From: Casuarius casuarius
Lineage: Eukaryota; Chordata; Aves; Casuariiformes; Casuariidae
DNA length: 64,000 nucleotides
Assembly: GCA_003342895.1 (NCBI GenBank)
Contig: PTFA01000191.1
Location: 1,855,992 to 1,919,991, forward strand
Direction of reading: 5' to 3'
In this document: in pieces, positions 12,180 through 25,700 of the stretch
Layout of the letters: every line of letters begins with the position of its first letter
Position numbering within the stretch: the first letter of the stretch is position 1
Program-made: the position numbers and the translations under genes
Notes under the pieces: model-generated
Databases searched by the model: none
Told to the model about the DNA's origin: nothing
The model's input: the letters and a program-made list of their open reading frames with translations, nothing else

Positions 12180-15100
12180 TATTAAAGACCTTTTGTAGTT
12201 ACAGAGTCTGACTTTTCATGGATAAGCACCAAGAACCAAAGCCATAGCATAGCTGTTGCCAGGATCAGGTAACTGTGCTTCTAGTAACAGTCCATCTTAC
12301 ATGAGTAGCATAGTCAGTACCAGACCATCATCGAAACCACATGCACATTCCCTTCTACATGATGATAAATTTCATCTGCTGAAATTATAACCCTTCTATG
12401 ATAAGATCTGCATGTCTTTTGAGAAAGAAAGGTTTAATGCATGATAGTATTTCTTTACTCATTCTCTGCAAATTCCTTCCCATCTTGGCTCATCAAAGCG
12501 GATTCCTACAGCACTGAAAATGCATGGCCCAGCTGTTTTACACACACAAAAATCACAGATCACTAGACATGGTAATGTTACACCCTGCAAGTAGTTATTT
12601 TTCATTGCAGAGCAGGACTGTAGAAAAGCAGGGCTGCTCTTCATCTGCATTTGGCCTTCTGGGTATGTAGGGAGAAGGACATGACTTCTGGCCTTCATGC
12701 CTCTTGCTTGGTTTGCCCATTCAAATGTCTGATGTTCTTGCTTAAGTCAAATGTGTTTCTCGGTATGTTCAGCAGCTTGGATTAAATCATTCTGTCTGTA
12801 TGCTCTTTGTGAAACTGCTACAAATATGTGCATCACCCCCCGCCCCGCCGCACCGTGTCTCGGTATGGCTGAACACATGTGTAGTTGTAAGGACATGTAT
12901 AGTCCTGAAGGCTGGGATTCTGTTGGCCTTTTTCAAGCTTTGGGAGCAGGGGAGATAGATTCATTTATTTCTTTTCCCATATAGCATTTCCTTAGCGTGG
13001 AACAGTAACTGACACTCTCATTTTAATTGTTTGTCTAGGCTAAATCTTCTGGGCCATGGGTAGTTTTCTCCTAAATTTTTGGGGGGGCTCAGATAAGGCC
13101 ACTTACCTGAGCTGCCGAAGTTAAGAATGGTCACCCCTGACAGTCACCAGGGAGTGACTTGACGGATCCATTACCCAGAAGTGCGCCTATCTTTTCCACT
13201 CATAATACATAGAGCCTCGGATTGCAGAGAAAGTTCATGGTAATGATGTTTCTAAGTTAGGTTACTGAAGTACCTAGGGTGAGGCGGACTGCACCTTAGC
13301 ACAGAGACCTCATTCTTCAGGGATGAGCCCATCCTTCCAGGTGGTCAGCCCTCACGGAGACCCAGATATTTCAAGCAAGCAGAACAGTTGGCCTAAGGGG
13401 GCATCTGTCAGAAGTCAAGGTGGGGGCTTCATAGTCATTGCAGCGTGGTCCAGGATGGCTTCCTTTGTCTCTCTGCTCTGTGCTGAACTTTCCCCAGAGG
13501 TCTCTACCTGGAGAAAGTGCAGGGCTGCTATGTTCCCACAGGATTTATGTGTGAACAATCCTGGGACACCAGTTGTCTGATGATGAGGCAGTTGCATGCA
13601 GCTGGACTGCACTCATTTGAGCAAACTTGAACCAAAGCGTGAGCACACCGTGAATCTATAAACAACAGTTTGGGCTCAAAGCTCGGGAGAAGACTATGAG
13701 AGACATATATAAACACACTTATATGTATATAACTAAAACATGCTTTGCCGAAAGAACTTAAAATCCACATACTAAGAAATTATTGGAACTTAATTTTTTT
13801 TTTTAATCAGAACCAATACCTATGATGATACAAGCACAATTTTTGCTGCCTACAACAAGGATAGATAAGTTATAGGCATCACATGTACCATCAGAAGATA
13901 AAAGGTGGTATTTTTACCAGTTCTTTCTTTGATCAGCTATAGCAACAAGGCAAGGCAAACTGACTGGATCTGGCATTGTGTTTGACAGCACACTAGTACT
14001 TCCAACAGATATGGGGCCCAGCTGCCTTGAAGACTGAAATCCTTTCCCACTCCAGAGATCAAATTCAGGACAGAGGTTGGGGTACTGGATATTCCCAGCT
14101 GGTTCCACCAAGGTATCTGAACCTTTTCCTGAAGGCACCTCCTCCAAGGGTAAGGGAGCAAGGCAGGGTCTGCACAGCTCCCGTGGTCACCAGGCAGTAC
14201 AAGCAATGTGGAAAGCATTTGATCTGGAAATCCAGTTTTTTAAAAGTGGGTCACTTTTCACAGCCACTGAAAAGCCACCATGAGAGGAAAAAGATCCTTA
14301 ATGCCTAAGTCTCCTCCAGTATTTTTTTGGCCGGGGGGGGAGGGGGTCAGTTTGTCACAGGCACTAACTGCAGTCAGAGGAAGCCTGTCACCTGCAATGT
14401 CAATGTGCCTCTAGTTAAGGAGTTGGGCTGTTTGAAGTCTGGAAGGAAAAAGTAAAGGCATTTCAGAGTTATTCAGATGTATTGTGAGCAGCAGAGAAAT
14501 TTTGACCTGGTTCTTATGCAGCAATTTTCCTCTCTAGCTGCCAGAGTGAGTTACTAAGGAGAAGGGCTCCCATTTGCATATTCCCTGGGTCAGTAAATTA
14601 AACCCAAGAGATCTAGTGAAAGGACATTGGTCCTATCAGCCTAAGTAAGGAGTAACTGGATGGTTTTCCCGAGTGTGTTGGCAGATCAGTGATAATAGAT
14701 AGCTAGGGCCTACAAACTGAGCATCCATTACTCCTCCTGGTATCCAAGCAGTCTTTAACCTCAGTAAGGCTTGCTTTCAGTCTATGTCCAAAGTCTCTAA
14801 AGAACGAGTATGATTTTCTGTTTTGTTAATGGCAGAACATTGGAGTTTCTTTTTTTAAGATCTCACTTGGTGAGTAATCTGTTTTTTATCATGACTAGAC
14901 CTGCACCATTAGCCCTAGGAAGGAATCTCAGTTCTCCATAGGCAGATGACAAAGCAGAAGGTCCCACCAGCAACTTAAAGCAGAGAATCCAGCTTAGGAG
15001 TTCATTTTCCAAAGCACATTAAGAGTCTTTTAGCAATGAAGCTCATCCCTTCCAGAAAAGAGCAACTAGACAAAGCCTACACATCCCTTTGTTGACAGAG

Positions 15101-18100
15101 TGCATTCAGAAGACCAGGGGATGTTGGCGGTTACGTATGCTAAATGTCCATGCCGTTAGCCTCTCCAAAGAAATGTTTGCAGCAGGACCGGATGTTATTT
15201 TCCGGATGTTATTAGTCTTTCTCACTCTTTATGTATATTCAGGGCTAGAGCCAGAAGCAGAACACAGAATCCCAAGGCCCAGACATTTCCACATAAAAAC
15301 TTATCCATACCTATTTCCTGCAAACATTTTCTACCCCAACCAGCCAATACTGAGCAGAAAATATTTCCAGTATTTTATTTATTTATTTATTTATTAGCAG
15401 TCAGACATTGCTCTCTTTTCACAGCAATAACATGCTGGCAGGAGAACCAACCTGCAGAATGAGGCAGGGCTATTTAAGGTAATTTCCTCTGCCTTAGAAT
15501 GAATTAGACTAACCACTGGTTTTCGTCTTGTGGTTGTTCTGTTTTCCATGGCTAGCTGATACGTAAAATTATCTTCTAAGAAGTCAGCCTAAGCAGAGTG
15601 CATGTTGTAGGTGTGAAAAATGGAAAAAAACTACCTGGAACCAGAGAGAGAGAGTTTGGGGGTCTTTCTTTTTGTTTTTTTTCTAATTAGCCTGAGCTTA
15701 AATACAGCTCTCGGGCCAAGGGGCAGAGGCTGCAGATGAGGCTTCCCACAGCTTTTTCTCATGTGGCTCTTTCCCAGCAGTAACCCACGGTTACAGCTGG
15801 ACTGTATCAGAGCCAGCCTGGAGCAGCAGCAGCCAAACCCCTCAGAGGGGCAGAGGCTGCAGAGCCCATTGGTGCACTTGGGACCCAAGCAGAAACTTTT
15901 GGCTACTGCATCTACAAGCCAGGCTACCGAGTGTATCAAATGGGGTCGTGTTGTTTGAGAGATCACTGTGCCTGTAGCCACTTGGTCCCTGTATAAAATC
16001 ACTGTAGCTTTGTGTGCAGTAGAGTTGTACATTTGCATGTACAAAGCAGAAGAACTGGAACTGAAATGGCCAATAAATAACAGCTCTAGACTAAATCTCA
16101 GACATAATCTTGTTTGTACGTGTATCTTGGGAAGTTCACAGTACTCAAGGCTGGGACATTGTGTGGACTGACCTCCCACAAAACTAAGGCTACAAATTTC
16201 ACCCAGCAGTTTCATCACTGAGCAAGAATAATGTGTGTTTGAATTCTAACCTATCTTTAAAAAGGCATTCAGACTTGATTAAAATACTTTCAAAGTGGAG
16301 AACCCAACACATGCCCTGACAGTCTGTTCCTGGGGTTAAATAGTCACAATTCCAATAAGCAGGAGGAAAGAAATGTGTATTTTATTCATGCATGATGAAT
16401 CTGAGGTTGGGCATATCCTTCCTAGCATCTGTCTCTAGGTGCTCCAGCTGCAATGTTTTATTGAAAACACCAGCACACATATCATTTGGGGATATCCAGT
16501 GCTACATAACAGCCTGAATCCTATCCAAGGCTTTCATTGCCAGCACAAAGTGAACTCCTATTTTGCTGTTCAAATACAGTGGAAAGGGAGAAAATGAAGT
16601 AGAAATAATTTTGCTGTTCTGAGTGCATAATGGTTTTGACCAAATAAAAGGGATTATAGACAGTCCTTTATATATAGATTCTACATGAAGATGAGACTCT
16701 CAAAGGCTACACATGGGGTCCAGCTCCAGAATTCCTAAGCAGTGAGTGCATAGTATTTCTCAGTGTTTTTCTGCTTTCCTTTACACACCTGTGGCATTTC
16801 AACCCTCTCAGACTGTTCATCGACTTGCTTCTGCCATGTGCACTCCAGTTTGGTTGGAAGTTCCCCTATGAGCTCTTTAGTATCTTGGCTTTCCTCTTGC
16901 AGTCTCCAGGAGTTGAGTTACCAGACCAAGACATTCTGGGAGAAGGGATTTTCCTTCTCTAAGTTGTCTCATCTAAAACTTATAATCATTCACTATAAAA
17001 TTTTACTCAGGCAAAGTATCTTGGGGTAAAAGCACAGTAAAGATCGGGTAGTTTAGTTTTACCATAGGATAACTCACCAAGGTGAGGTCTGTAGAGGAAT
17101 ATAAGAATAAGCTGGCAGGTTTACCAGGAGGAGAACTAAAACATTTTGTCTTTTGCTGTGATTTTAACTTCCAGATTGCTCTGAGGCAGCTTTTTCATCA
17201 GTGAAGACAATTTTCAAGAGTAAATCTTCCCTCCAGTTAGTTCAAGTTGTTTGCCCTTCAGACAGCTCCTCCTGAGTTAGCTTATTTGGAAAAGCAGAGC
17301 CACACAGTAGAATAGTCAAGTGTCCGTGGCACGGACACAGTATGCCCCCACAGCATTTCTAGTTTCAACCACTACCCAGGATGGGATTGCTGTTTGGAGT
17401 TTAAACCAATGCTTAATTCGCACATGAGCTCGGCATGTGTGGGTCAGAGCTGATCTGGGCTGTCACTTCATCCAACAGAGCAGTGAAAACATGAGGCACG
17501 TTCCACCTAGGGGAAAAATGGCAGTCTCTTTCAAAGGGATCACCTTGGACTTTGTTTGGGTACAGCATGATGATCAGTGGACAGCTTTAGGAATTTCCAG
17601 GATAATTGCTTATGCTCATTTGGATTCTACAGTTTGGTTTTGTATCTTGATGGCAATAAGGGAAAAGCAATTAAGAGAATGTATTTTTTTTCCCCAACCA
17701 TACCGTCTCCCCTTTTCAGGCTAATTTGGAGATGCATGGCCTACCCCTGCCTTAATACTGCAGAAGGGAGATGGAAGAAATGCACCCTTTTCATGACACA
17801 AATTTTTACTTTTAAGAAGTTTTACTTTTCATGATCAAAAGTGGTGCCAAACCAAACTGGAATGGGTCACATAGCTAACTGTGTGAGTGATGGATATAGT
17901 AAAGTGAGGATAATAGCTTAGGCATCCAGAGTCAGTGTAGGCTACAGGACTTGGTTATCATTTAGTGTCCTGAAAGAATGTTGTATGGATTGATAACACA
18001 TGGTTATTTATATCTGTCTGGTTTTCATCCTAGTTCTTGAGCCTTGACCAAAATCTGATAGAGTATATAGCTTCTTTCTTTGTATAAATTATCCTATACA

Positions 18101-18580
18101 TTTATTATGACCATAAAGTTCGAAGAAAGGAAGGAATGTAGAAGTTTTACTGTTTCCAATATAAGTTGCAAGTCATTCATAGAAATCTCATACGTGTGGT
18201 CTGTATAGCTTTAGTTATATAATCAGACTAAAAGCTCTCAGTATTCAAGAGATAAAAAACCTAAGAGTTGCTATTATGCTATTAGGAATGCTGTGGGATT
18301 GCTGTCTTCTCTGTCCTCCTAACCTCACAGCTTCATTTAAGGTTATGCTCAGTCCTAACCCCATGAACATTTTCTATGGAAATGAGAGGTAGAAAACACT
18401 TGCTAAGCACTTATCTGCCCAGGGAAATGCAACTGATCAGCCTAAGGAAAAGCTACACTTTAAAATGTCTAGCTTTTGGTAGGCTCGCACTTGGTGACCT
18501 TGAGGACTACTTTTCCATCCTTGATTGTTGCTTTCTTTTCCTCTTTTTGAATGCTTGCACTAGGCTGAGTTATCCCTTCC
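12180..18580. other. non-coding stretch, no gene seen
   Basis: No supported gene. The stretch holds a second (TTTA)n tract (15374-15395), a 14-bp-period duplication of CCGGATGTTATT (15188-15213) and an 18-bp direct repeat (15719 and 15846). The 195-codon minus-strand frame at 15631-16218 lacks any recognisable domain or codon bias. Good-looking acceptors followed by short frames occur near 16891 and 17719, but none has a matching donor. Confidence 0.55.
15374..15395 (+). repeat. (TTTA)n microsatellite
   Basis: About five TTTA units ending before TTAGCAG. Simple repeat. Confidence 0.85.
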
Positions 18581-18590
18581 TCCTTTGCAG

Positions 18591-18812
18591 TCCATCTATT
18601 GTATTCTGCATATATCCAGAACTTTTTCAGCCATCCCATATGTTTGGCTTGTAAAACGCTCTTCATGCCCCAGGACTGAGCTGTCTGTGCATGAAGCAAT
18701 GAAGCACATGAGCAATCTCAGTGACTCTCAGCTTTCCTTGTCTAATGGGAGACCGCAAAAAGTACTGGTTGTGCAATCTCATGAAAATATGTTCTCTGAT
18801 ATGAACTGGTAG
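18591..18812 (+). CDS. weak candidate terminal exon
   Basis: A very good acceptor (pyrimidine tract 'tcccttcctcctttgcag' ending at 18590) opens directly into 73 codons ending in TAG. The C-terminal part, from about 'TELSVHEAMKHMSNLS' onward, is hydrophilic and protein-like. There is no third-position bias and no recognised domain, and pyrimidine-rich introns produce such pairs by chance. Listed because acceptor quality and frame length coincide. It could be the last exon of a transcript or nothing. Confidence 0.15.
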   Translation, partial: SIYCILHISRTFSAIPYVWLVKRSSCPRTELSVHEAMKHMSNLSDSQLSLSNGRPQKVLVVQSHENMFSDMNW

Positions 18813-19508
18813 CTACTGAGATCACAAGGGGAAATACAGTGTTGTAATCCTGACTCTGTTGCCATAGAAATGAACAGCAGAGCTCTTTTTCTTACATCAG
18901 CAAAATCAGCCAGCTTCATTTGCACCACTGGCCTTCCCTTCCGAGGATCTTGCATCTTTTCTGATAGTGTTGCTCTCAGTCCTTAGTGTGACCAGGGCAG
19001 AACATCACATGCAGATCTGATCTGGTTAATTAGATGGCAAGTGGGAAAAGAGATGTACGGGAGTTTCTGAGCCCAATATTTTACATGTCTGTGATGTATG
19101 CTGACAATATGGTAATGCCTATCTGAACTGTTACAGTGACTCTCTTCCAGTACATAATCTTTAGGCCTCTGGACTCAGTCTGGCAAATCGCATAAATTGT
19201 TTTTGGTGCGACTTGCTATGTATTTAAAGTCAAGTATATGTTTATGTGCTTTGTGTAAATAATTGTCAGCTGAAAAGCAGGCTTAAATCAGTGAGTAACC
19301 CAGATCCCGAGAGCTAGCAGCAAGGGTGAGAGGTGTGTTGCGCTGGGACATCTCATTTCAGGTGTGAAACTCAAAGGCTGCTCTTCCAGATGAAATGAAA
19401 GTGGGTTCTTCACTGCATTGCAATATAATTATTAAATTATTAATGTAATAATTAATATTAAAGCTGACACATTCACTGCTATTGTATTTGTCTTCTCTTA
19501 GTCTGAGG

Positions 19509-19793
19509 TTATAGAACCACTTTGCTTGTCCCTACATCCACGCTGCTGCCCAAACAGAGTGGCCCTTTGTCCTGTGTATGTCCAGGCAGAAGTTCAGAGG
19601 CATCCTTAACCAGAGAGTGCATCCAAAGTAGGTTTGAACTGCCGCCATCAGACTCGGTTCTCGTGAATTTGTCTGATTGCTTGGAGAGCCTGGTCATGTC
19701 TGTGGTCTCCACGCCCTTGTACTCCACGGTTATAGAGATGCTCTGTGCATGGAGAATGACTTTGATTTCTTCTTTTAAAACTGCTGCATGATT
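19509..19793 (-). pseudogene. minus-strand open frame with coding-like third-position bias; exon or retrocopy remnant
   Basis: On the minus strand, 94 codons are open between an in-frame TGA (19796-19794) and a TAA stop (19511-19509). The peptide includes KEEIKVILHAQSISITVEYK and, further on, DMTRLSKQSDKFTRTE, then a serine/glycine patch and a C-terminus ending TSKVVL. From ACC at 19730 I count 24 of 33 third positions as G or C, well above the roughly 42% GC around it, and CpG dinucleotides are locally enriched. This suggests protein-coding descent. No clear minus-strand acceptor precedes it and there is no poly-A tract after the stop, so it may be a 3'-end fragment of a retrocopy, an old pseudogene or a real terminal exon with a weak acceptor. 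Family not recognised. The overlapping + strand frame is rejected separately. Confidence 0.3.
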
Positions 19794-19799
19794 TCATTG

Positions 19800-22700
19800 G
19801 GTGCCTCTGCTCCAAGGAAAATCATGAACTTTCTTTTCCTACTTGTCTTCTCTGCATCATTTGTCATTTTATAGATGTCTGTCATGTCTCCCCCCATTTC
19901 CTCTGCCACTTGTCTCTTTCCCAAGCTTTCACTTCAGGGCCTAGCCTTTCTTTTCAGCCATGTTGATGTTATTCTTGTAAGTGGGAATCCATAGCTAGTG
20001 GTGCAGTTGAAGACTCAGTGAAACAAAGCTAAGGAGCTAGATCTCCAGACCTTACCTCTAGAAGAGAAGGGGAATTCCTCTGATTGGAGAAGAGAACAAA
20101 AAATGGCAGAGGAGAAAGAGCAAGAAAGGAAAAGTATGAAGGGACAGAGCTTTCTTGAAGGGTCATGGGGGAGAGCAGGCCTTGCTTCTTGCCACATCCC
20201 GGGCATTGCTGGGGACCCCAGATCTGCTGGAGGACAGGTGACAATATGACAGATGTACATATTCACTGTCCTAGGACCAGACTCAGAGACGCAAGCTCTA
20301 TCTATTGATACTAAATCCACAGCACAACGGTACTGAAATTCAGACTTCTGAAATGACTTTGTAGTCACTGGCTTCTAGGGGTATTTTTCCGCTGTGGTTG
20401 TGCTCACTCTGCCTTTTAAATGCTTCTCTTGCACTGCACTGACATGATGAAGCAATCTATCTTCCTTACCAGCCAAGTGTCCTTGCATCATGCATTGCCT
20501 GGCACTGTTAGGTTTATTTCCTTATTAAAGATTTAATTGTACCCTACCCATCCTTCTAACACTTAACTAGGAGGAAGGGGTGGTGAGGAAAGGACAGATT
20601 TTCTTTTTAAGGTGAAGGGAACACTGACAGAGTTTCTCCAAATCACCTACTACTAAAGCCCCAGGCTCTTGTTCCCAACTGCACCTTGGCAGCCGTGCTT
20701 AGGAGACATGAAGAAAAAAAACAGCTGCTTGAAAATGCAATAGGAATGGGAGAGGATGCTCAGCCCACTACTCTTTTACAATATGGATTTCTCAGTGTTC
20801 TTTTTTGTGTATCCAGCTGGGGTCTGTGGATGGTCTCCCCTCATATCTGCAAACCCCATAAGCAGCCCTCATTCAATCATCCCTGCACATCCACGTAATC
20901 TTATCCCAGTTGTCATGTAGCTTCAGTTTGCAGCATCCTTCCCTCAGCCCGCACAAAACAATTTCAGCTCCAGAGGAGCTGAGCTGTTTTAGTGAAATCT
21001 GAGCCTCTGCTTCAGAGGCCAAAGGACAGCTGTGTAATTTTGAGTTGAGGCCTGACCCTGTATGTATAGTATAGTATGTGTAGAAAGGACTGAACAGGGC
21101 TGATAGGAGATGAAGTAGGATCACTTCAGGGGTGGATGCATGTTCCACAATTGCAGCAATGAGGAGAAGCAATGACACTCAATCTATAGCCTTAATTTAG
21201 TAAAGTGTTTAAATGTGTGATAACACTTTGACATAGAGCATGAAGTTCACAGTACATAAGAATATTTATCATATGATAATAGCTGAACTCTAAAAATAAG
21301 GTTAGCAGCTAGGTCTGATCCAAAGTCCAGTAGACAGTGGGAATATTGCAGTGAATTGACTTTCATTGCCTTTGAATCTGGCCCACCTCCAAAAGTTTTA
21401 GCAATGTAAGTGTCATGATTACCTTAAGGAGGAGACAGGTAATAAACCTACCTTAGATATAGCCAATGGACATGCAGATTAACACTCAGTATCTGCTGCA
21501 GGATAGGCACATGACTGCTCTGTCTTTGCCAGACCGGTTGGGGCTTGGAATTGACACCCTTGTGATTAAAGACTGCAGCAGAGAAAGGGAGTTGGAAAAC
21601 CTCTCGCATAAGGACATGGGACTCTTCAGGCTACCTGTAGTGGGACCAAGCAGTCAGGAACTGCACCAGCAAACTTTGGGGAAATCCCAGAATTAGCTGT
21701 CCCTGAAATCCCTTTATGCATGCCATAGTCTTTTATCACTCTCTTTTTTTCAACCAGTTTCTCCATAGCTGCAGATGAACATTACTCCAGCAATCACACA
21801 TCTGTCAGGAAGGAGTTCATGTGTCCTGGATGCTGCATAAGCTCGTGGTGGAGTCTGTTGTCCCCCAAGATAACTCTCTAGAATTATAGGGCCAGGCCTG
21901 ATACTTCAAAGGACAGCACATCTTATTTGCACAAAGTGTATTTGTAAGTAAGTAAGATGTTTTCTCCAAAAGAAGAGTGACTGGGTGGGGAAGCCATTAA
22001 GGATGTCTCTGTTGCTTCCCAGAGACAGAGGCTTTTATTGCTGTTTCAGAGGTGACACTGATGCTATGTGACTAAGAGGAGAGGTGACAAAGGCTGGAGG
22101 TGACAAAGGCTGTGATTAAGAAGAATGCCGGGTAACTGCTGACAGTCTTGATGAATGTAAATTCCAAGTAAAAAGACTGAACGAGAAGCATCCAGAGGAA
22201 AGTGAGCAACAGATGAGTTAAACCAAGTGCCTTAAACAACATGTGGTTTAAATCAGTGCATTATTTGAACTGTGATAACACTTCCTCCAATCAGGTCCAA
22301 TCAGGACCATTGTACTAGGCTGTACATAGGCAGAATTAAGAGCTTTGCCTGACCCAAAATCAATGAGCAGCAGGATCAGCAAGGAAACTGAAGCAAAGAC
22401 AGGGGAAAGGGGAAAGCCATGCAGTGGGCTTGTGGCAATGCTGAGCTGAGAACCTGCATCTTCAGAGTCCAAGCCAAAGGGCTGTTAATTTGGCCAGGCT
22501 GTCTCTAGCAGGCTGTGCTGGCCTCACCAGCAGTAAGCCACCTGCATGAGCTGGGCCTCACACACTGATATCCCAAAGTGCCACACAGCAAAAGCCAGTC
22601 CACTTCACTCTCTTTCCCTGATTTCTGCTTTGGTTTGCTGCCTGTTTATTTTCTTTCTGTGCCTTTTCTTTCTGCGTCTCTTATGCCGTTGGAGAACTCT

Positions 22701-25700
22701 TCTTCTGCGTGTTCTCATCTGCTGGGCTTCCTCTGCCCTTATTGCTGCCTTCCTTGTTCCTCCCTCTCTCTCCCTCCACCACTTCTCTCTTTGCTTCCAC
22801 TCCTTTTCCCAACTCCTTGGCTGACAATGATGGCATAGACCAGCACACAGAGTTCGTATTTTGCTGTGAACCTACAGAGCTCTGAGGCCTAAAAGGAGAG
22901 ATCCTCACAGTGATCCTGAGGCAAACGCACCCCTTCCTGATGCACAGTTGTGCCATTAGAGAGGGTCACCCACTAAAGCTGTGCTCAGGATATACCTTGG
23001 AGGAGAATTGTGAGCATCTTGACAACCGTGAGTAAAATATTTTACAAAAATGTGGACTGATATTATGCTTGCTTTTTATAGCTTATTCTCATTAGCCCAA
23101 ATCTAAGGAAAAAAAAGATTACACTACCCCTCAGCAGTCCCCTAGAAATGCCAAAAGCAGCAACCATTCTGGCAGCATTTCCTCTTCCAGACAGACTGAA
23201 GATGACAAGAGTCACTTGCTCCATTTTAAATTGCTCCTGCAGGGTCTCAATATTTGTGCTGCCTTCTGTCCTTTCTCTATCAAGAGCCACTGCTTTCAAA
23301 GATCATGCTAGAAAAATGAAGTTATTTTTGGATACATGTGAAAATTGCCTTAAGCTGGCAAACTGGATGGAAAAAATCATGAAATTAGGACATGCTCCAG
23401 TATTCCTTAAGATTATCACAATCACAAATATCTCTCAGAGAAATGTCAGGGGAAGTGCATCAGCCTCTATTACTGACTGGAGAAGCTGAATCTATTTGTC
23501 ACCATCTTTTCCCCTTGGCTTACTGTTCTTGCTACACAGTCTCCAGATCAATAGGTTTATGGAGGAGCAGTGATTGAAGGAGCTATCTCAAAGCATAGGG
23601 GAGGTTTTCAGTTGCTGAAGTCAGCAGGCTGCTGGGCGCTTAATTTCATGGTGTACTTTGCCTAGCTGAAGCCCTGAACAGCAAAGCTGGGGCTACTGGT
23701 GCTGAGGGAGGGATCAGGGTCTGAAGAGCAGTGATTGCTATGTCCATCATCACTACATGCATTCCCTATGATTCCCTACACTTTTCTGCCCCAGCTTTAC
23801 TCCTTCCCATGTCACAAGCCTCTCAACTCCTCATCCTTGCAGCAGGTAGACTCATATTTTCCCTTGACTGGTGAAGTCCCTTGCATTTTCTGTGCCTTGG
23901 TTTCTCTTCTGCAATAGTACTGTCACATGTGTCACAGATATGAAAATGTAGTGAAGCATGTTTGAAGCTTGGATACCACAGTAGTGAGGGTTGTGTAAGT
24001 AGCACAAGCTGTCTTAGCATTAAATGTATTTGGTGGTGAGCATGGTGGGGTTTTGCCATTTACAGGTCAGGTCCTTGGTGGCACTTCTTGGGAAACCATC
24101 TTCAAGTAGCACGGAGGGGAGTAAAAGGAGCAGTCTGCATCCTTCAGGGAAACAATGTGAGCACACGAACACAAATGCTTGCAAACATTTTAAAGTTAAG
24201 ACAGCTTGAAAGGATTATAGAAAATCAGCCTGACACTATGACTATGAATTCCTTCTGACGACACTGAAAACAGTGTGATTTCCTTGCTCCATCAGTCTGC
24301 GTGGTATCTTGGTCATCCCAGCTTGATTGATTTGCAGCTTACTAATGGATTAAACATGGCATTCATACTGCATGAGTCCACATTTGTCATTGATATGAAC
24401 CACCCTGCATGTATCTCTCAGTCTTAAAGCTTTTTTGTTTCGCTGAGCACCACAGTGCAGCAGGCTGTTTTAGCAAGAGGGGTATTTCAGCACAGCTGAA
24501 TGCATTGGGTATTTCTCAACATCAAGCACTGTGCATCAATCCATGTAATTCTGACGTAGGTCCAACCTTTTCAAGGCTCAAGGACATGCACAATCAACAG
24601 GGCTTTGGCTTCCTGCTCCAACTCATGAAGTATAGGGTTTGCACATGCAAAGAACATCTGCCCATATGTTTGAGCAGTGCTGTAAAATGGTTTCAGGGTA
24701 ACAAGAATTACCCTTTGCAAGATGAGCTCCCAAAAGCACAGCACAGCCAACAGTCACATTACCGTAACAGTTAGAAGAGCAAAGTGCGAGATTGTTCTGT
24801 CTACTGTTAGATCCATGAAACTGTGGCACACACAGTCTCTCAAATTAGCAGCAGCTGTACATGCCATCTTTTGATCCTGTAAAGAGGCTGCAAAGGGCAA
24901 AATGGCTTTTTGGTGTCTTCAGATCATAGCAGGAGTTAGCTGGAAATTTTCCAGACTTGCATTTTATATCTCAGGCTCTTGCTGGCCTCAGTGTTCAAAA
25001 TTCAATGTTTGGCTGAGATAATCTTTCTATATCTTTACAAAACTTAGATAAGCTTAGCAAAACCATTGTACATAGCTGTCATGCTCCAAGGACTTATGAA
25101 CCTAACGTTTCTGTACAAAGATGAGGTAATGAGTAACAAACAAGGAGCAGGTCAACTGGGATAGAAAGCAGCTGCCAAACAGATGCCCGGGTGGTCCATT
25201 TGGAAGGAGAGTGGATATTTTGCACTGACATTACGCCTAGTCCCAAATCACTAATGTCTTAAGTATTTGTCCAACTTCATTTCCTAGAGGATTAAGAGGT
25301 CTCAGAGATTACTTTACCTGATGGGGCCTGAAAGGAGACTTCCTTCCCACTCATGAATCTCTTAGGTAGTGTTTGCCTGCAATTGCTTTGTCCTGAAAAA
25401 CCTCCTACAGTCATAGAACAGCCTTCAGGAACGAGCAAAGACTAGCCAGCAGCATTTTTATGGCTGTGTATCTGAACTGAAGGTCAGACAAACACAGTCA
25501 TCCAAAGCCCTGCAGCAGCCTTTGCTAGTGTTCCTGAAGGTGCTGGAGAGTTTTGGAGGAGATGGGCTCTTCCTTGGAAGTGGGAATTTATTTAGTAGCA
25601 CAAATTAGCTGTGCAGATATAGAGCTGAAGCAGTAACTGGGAAGTTTCCTAGGTCTGCTCTTACATGCTAATAAAACACCCTAATATAGTTTAAGTCTCA

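Noticed and set aside
13100..13112. CAGGTAAG word on the minus strand as a third recursive splice site
   Set aside because: The minus-strand bases before CAG are not pyrimidine-rich, so only a donor-like word remains.
15631..16218. 195-codon minus-strand open frame
   Set aside because: No recognisable domain, no third-position bias and no splice signals, and + strand frames overlap it. Length alone is within chance for 128 kb of sequence read in both directions.
19625..19645. tRNA-like B box (GGTTTGAACTG)
   Set aside because: There is no matching A box or cloverleaf stem at tRNA distance, and the critical GGTTCGA core is altered.
19504..19791. + strand frame behind the acceptor 'tttgtcttctcttag' ending at 19501
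   Set aside because: A stop (TGA at 19504-19506) lies in that frame directly after the acceptor. The third-position bias favours the minus strand instead.
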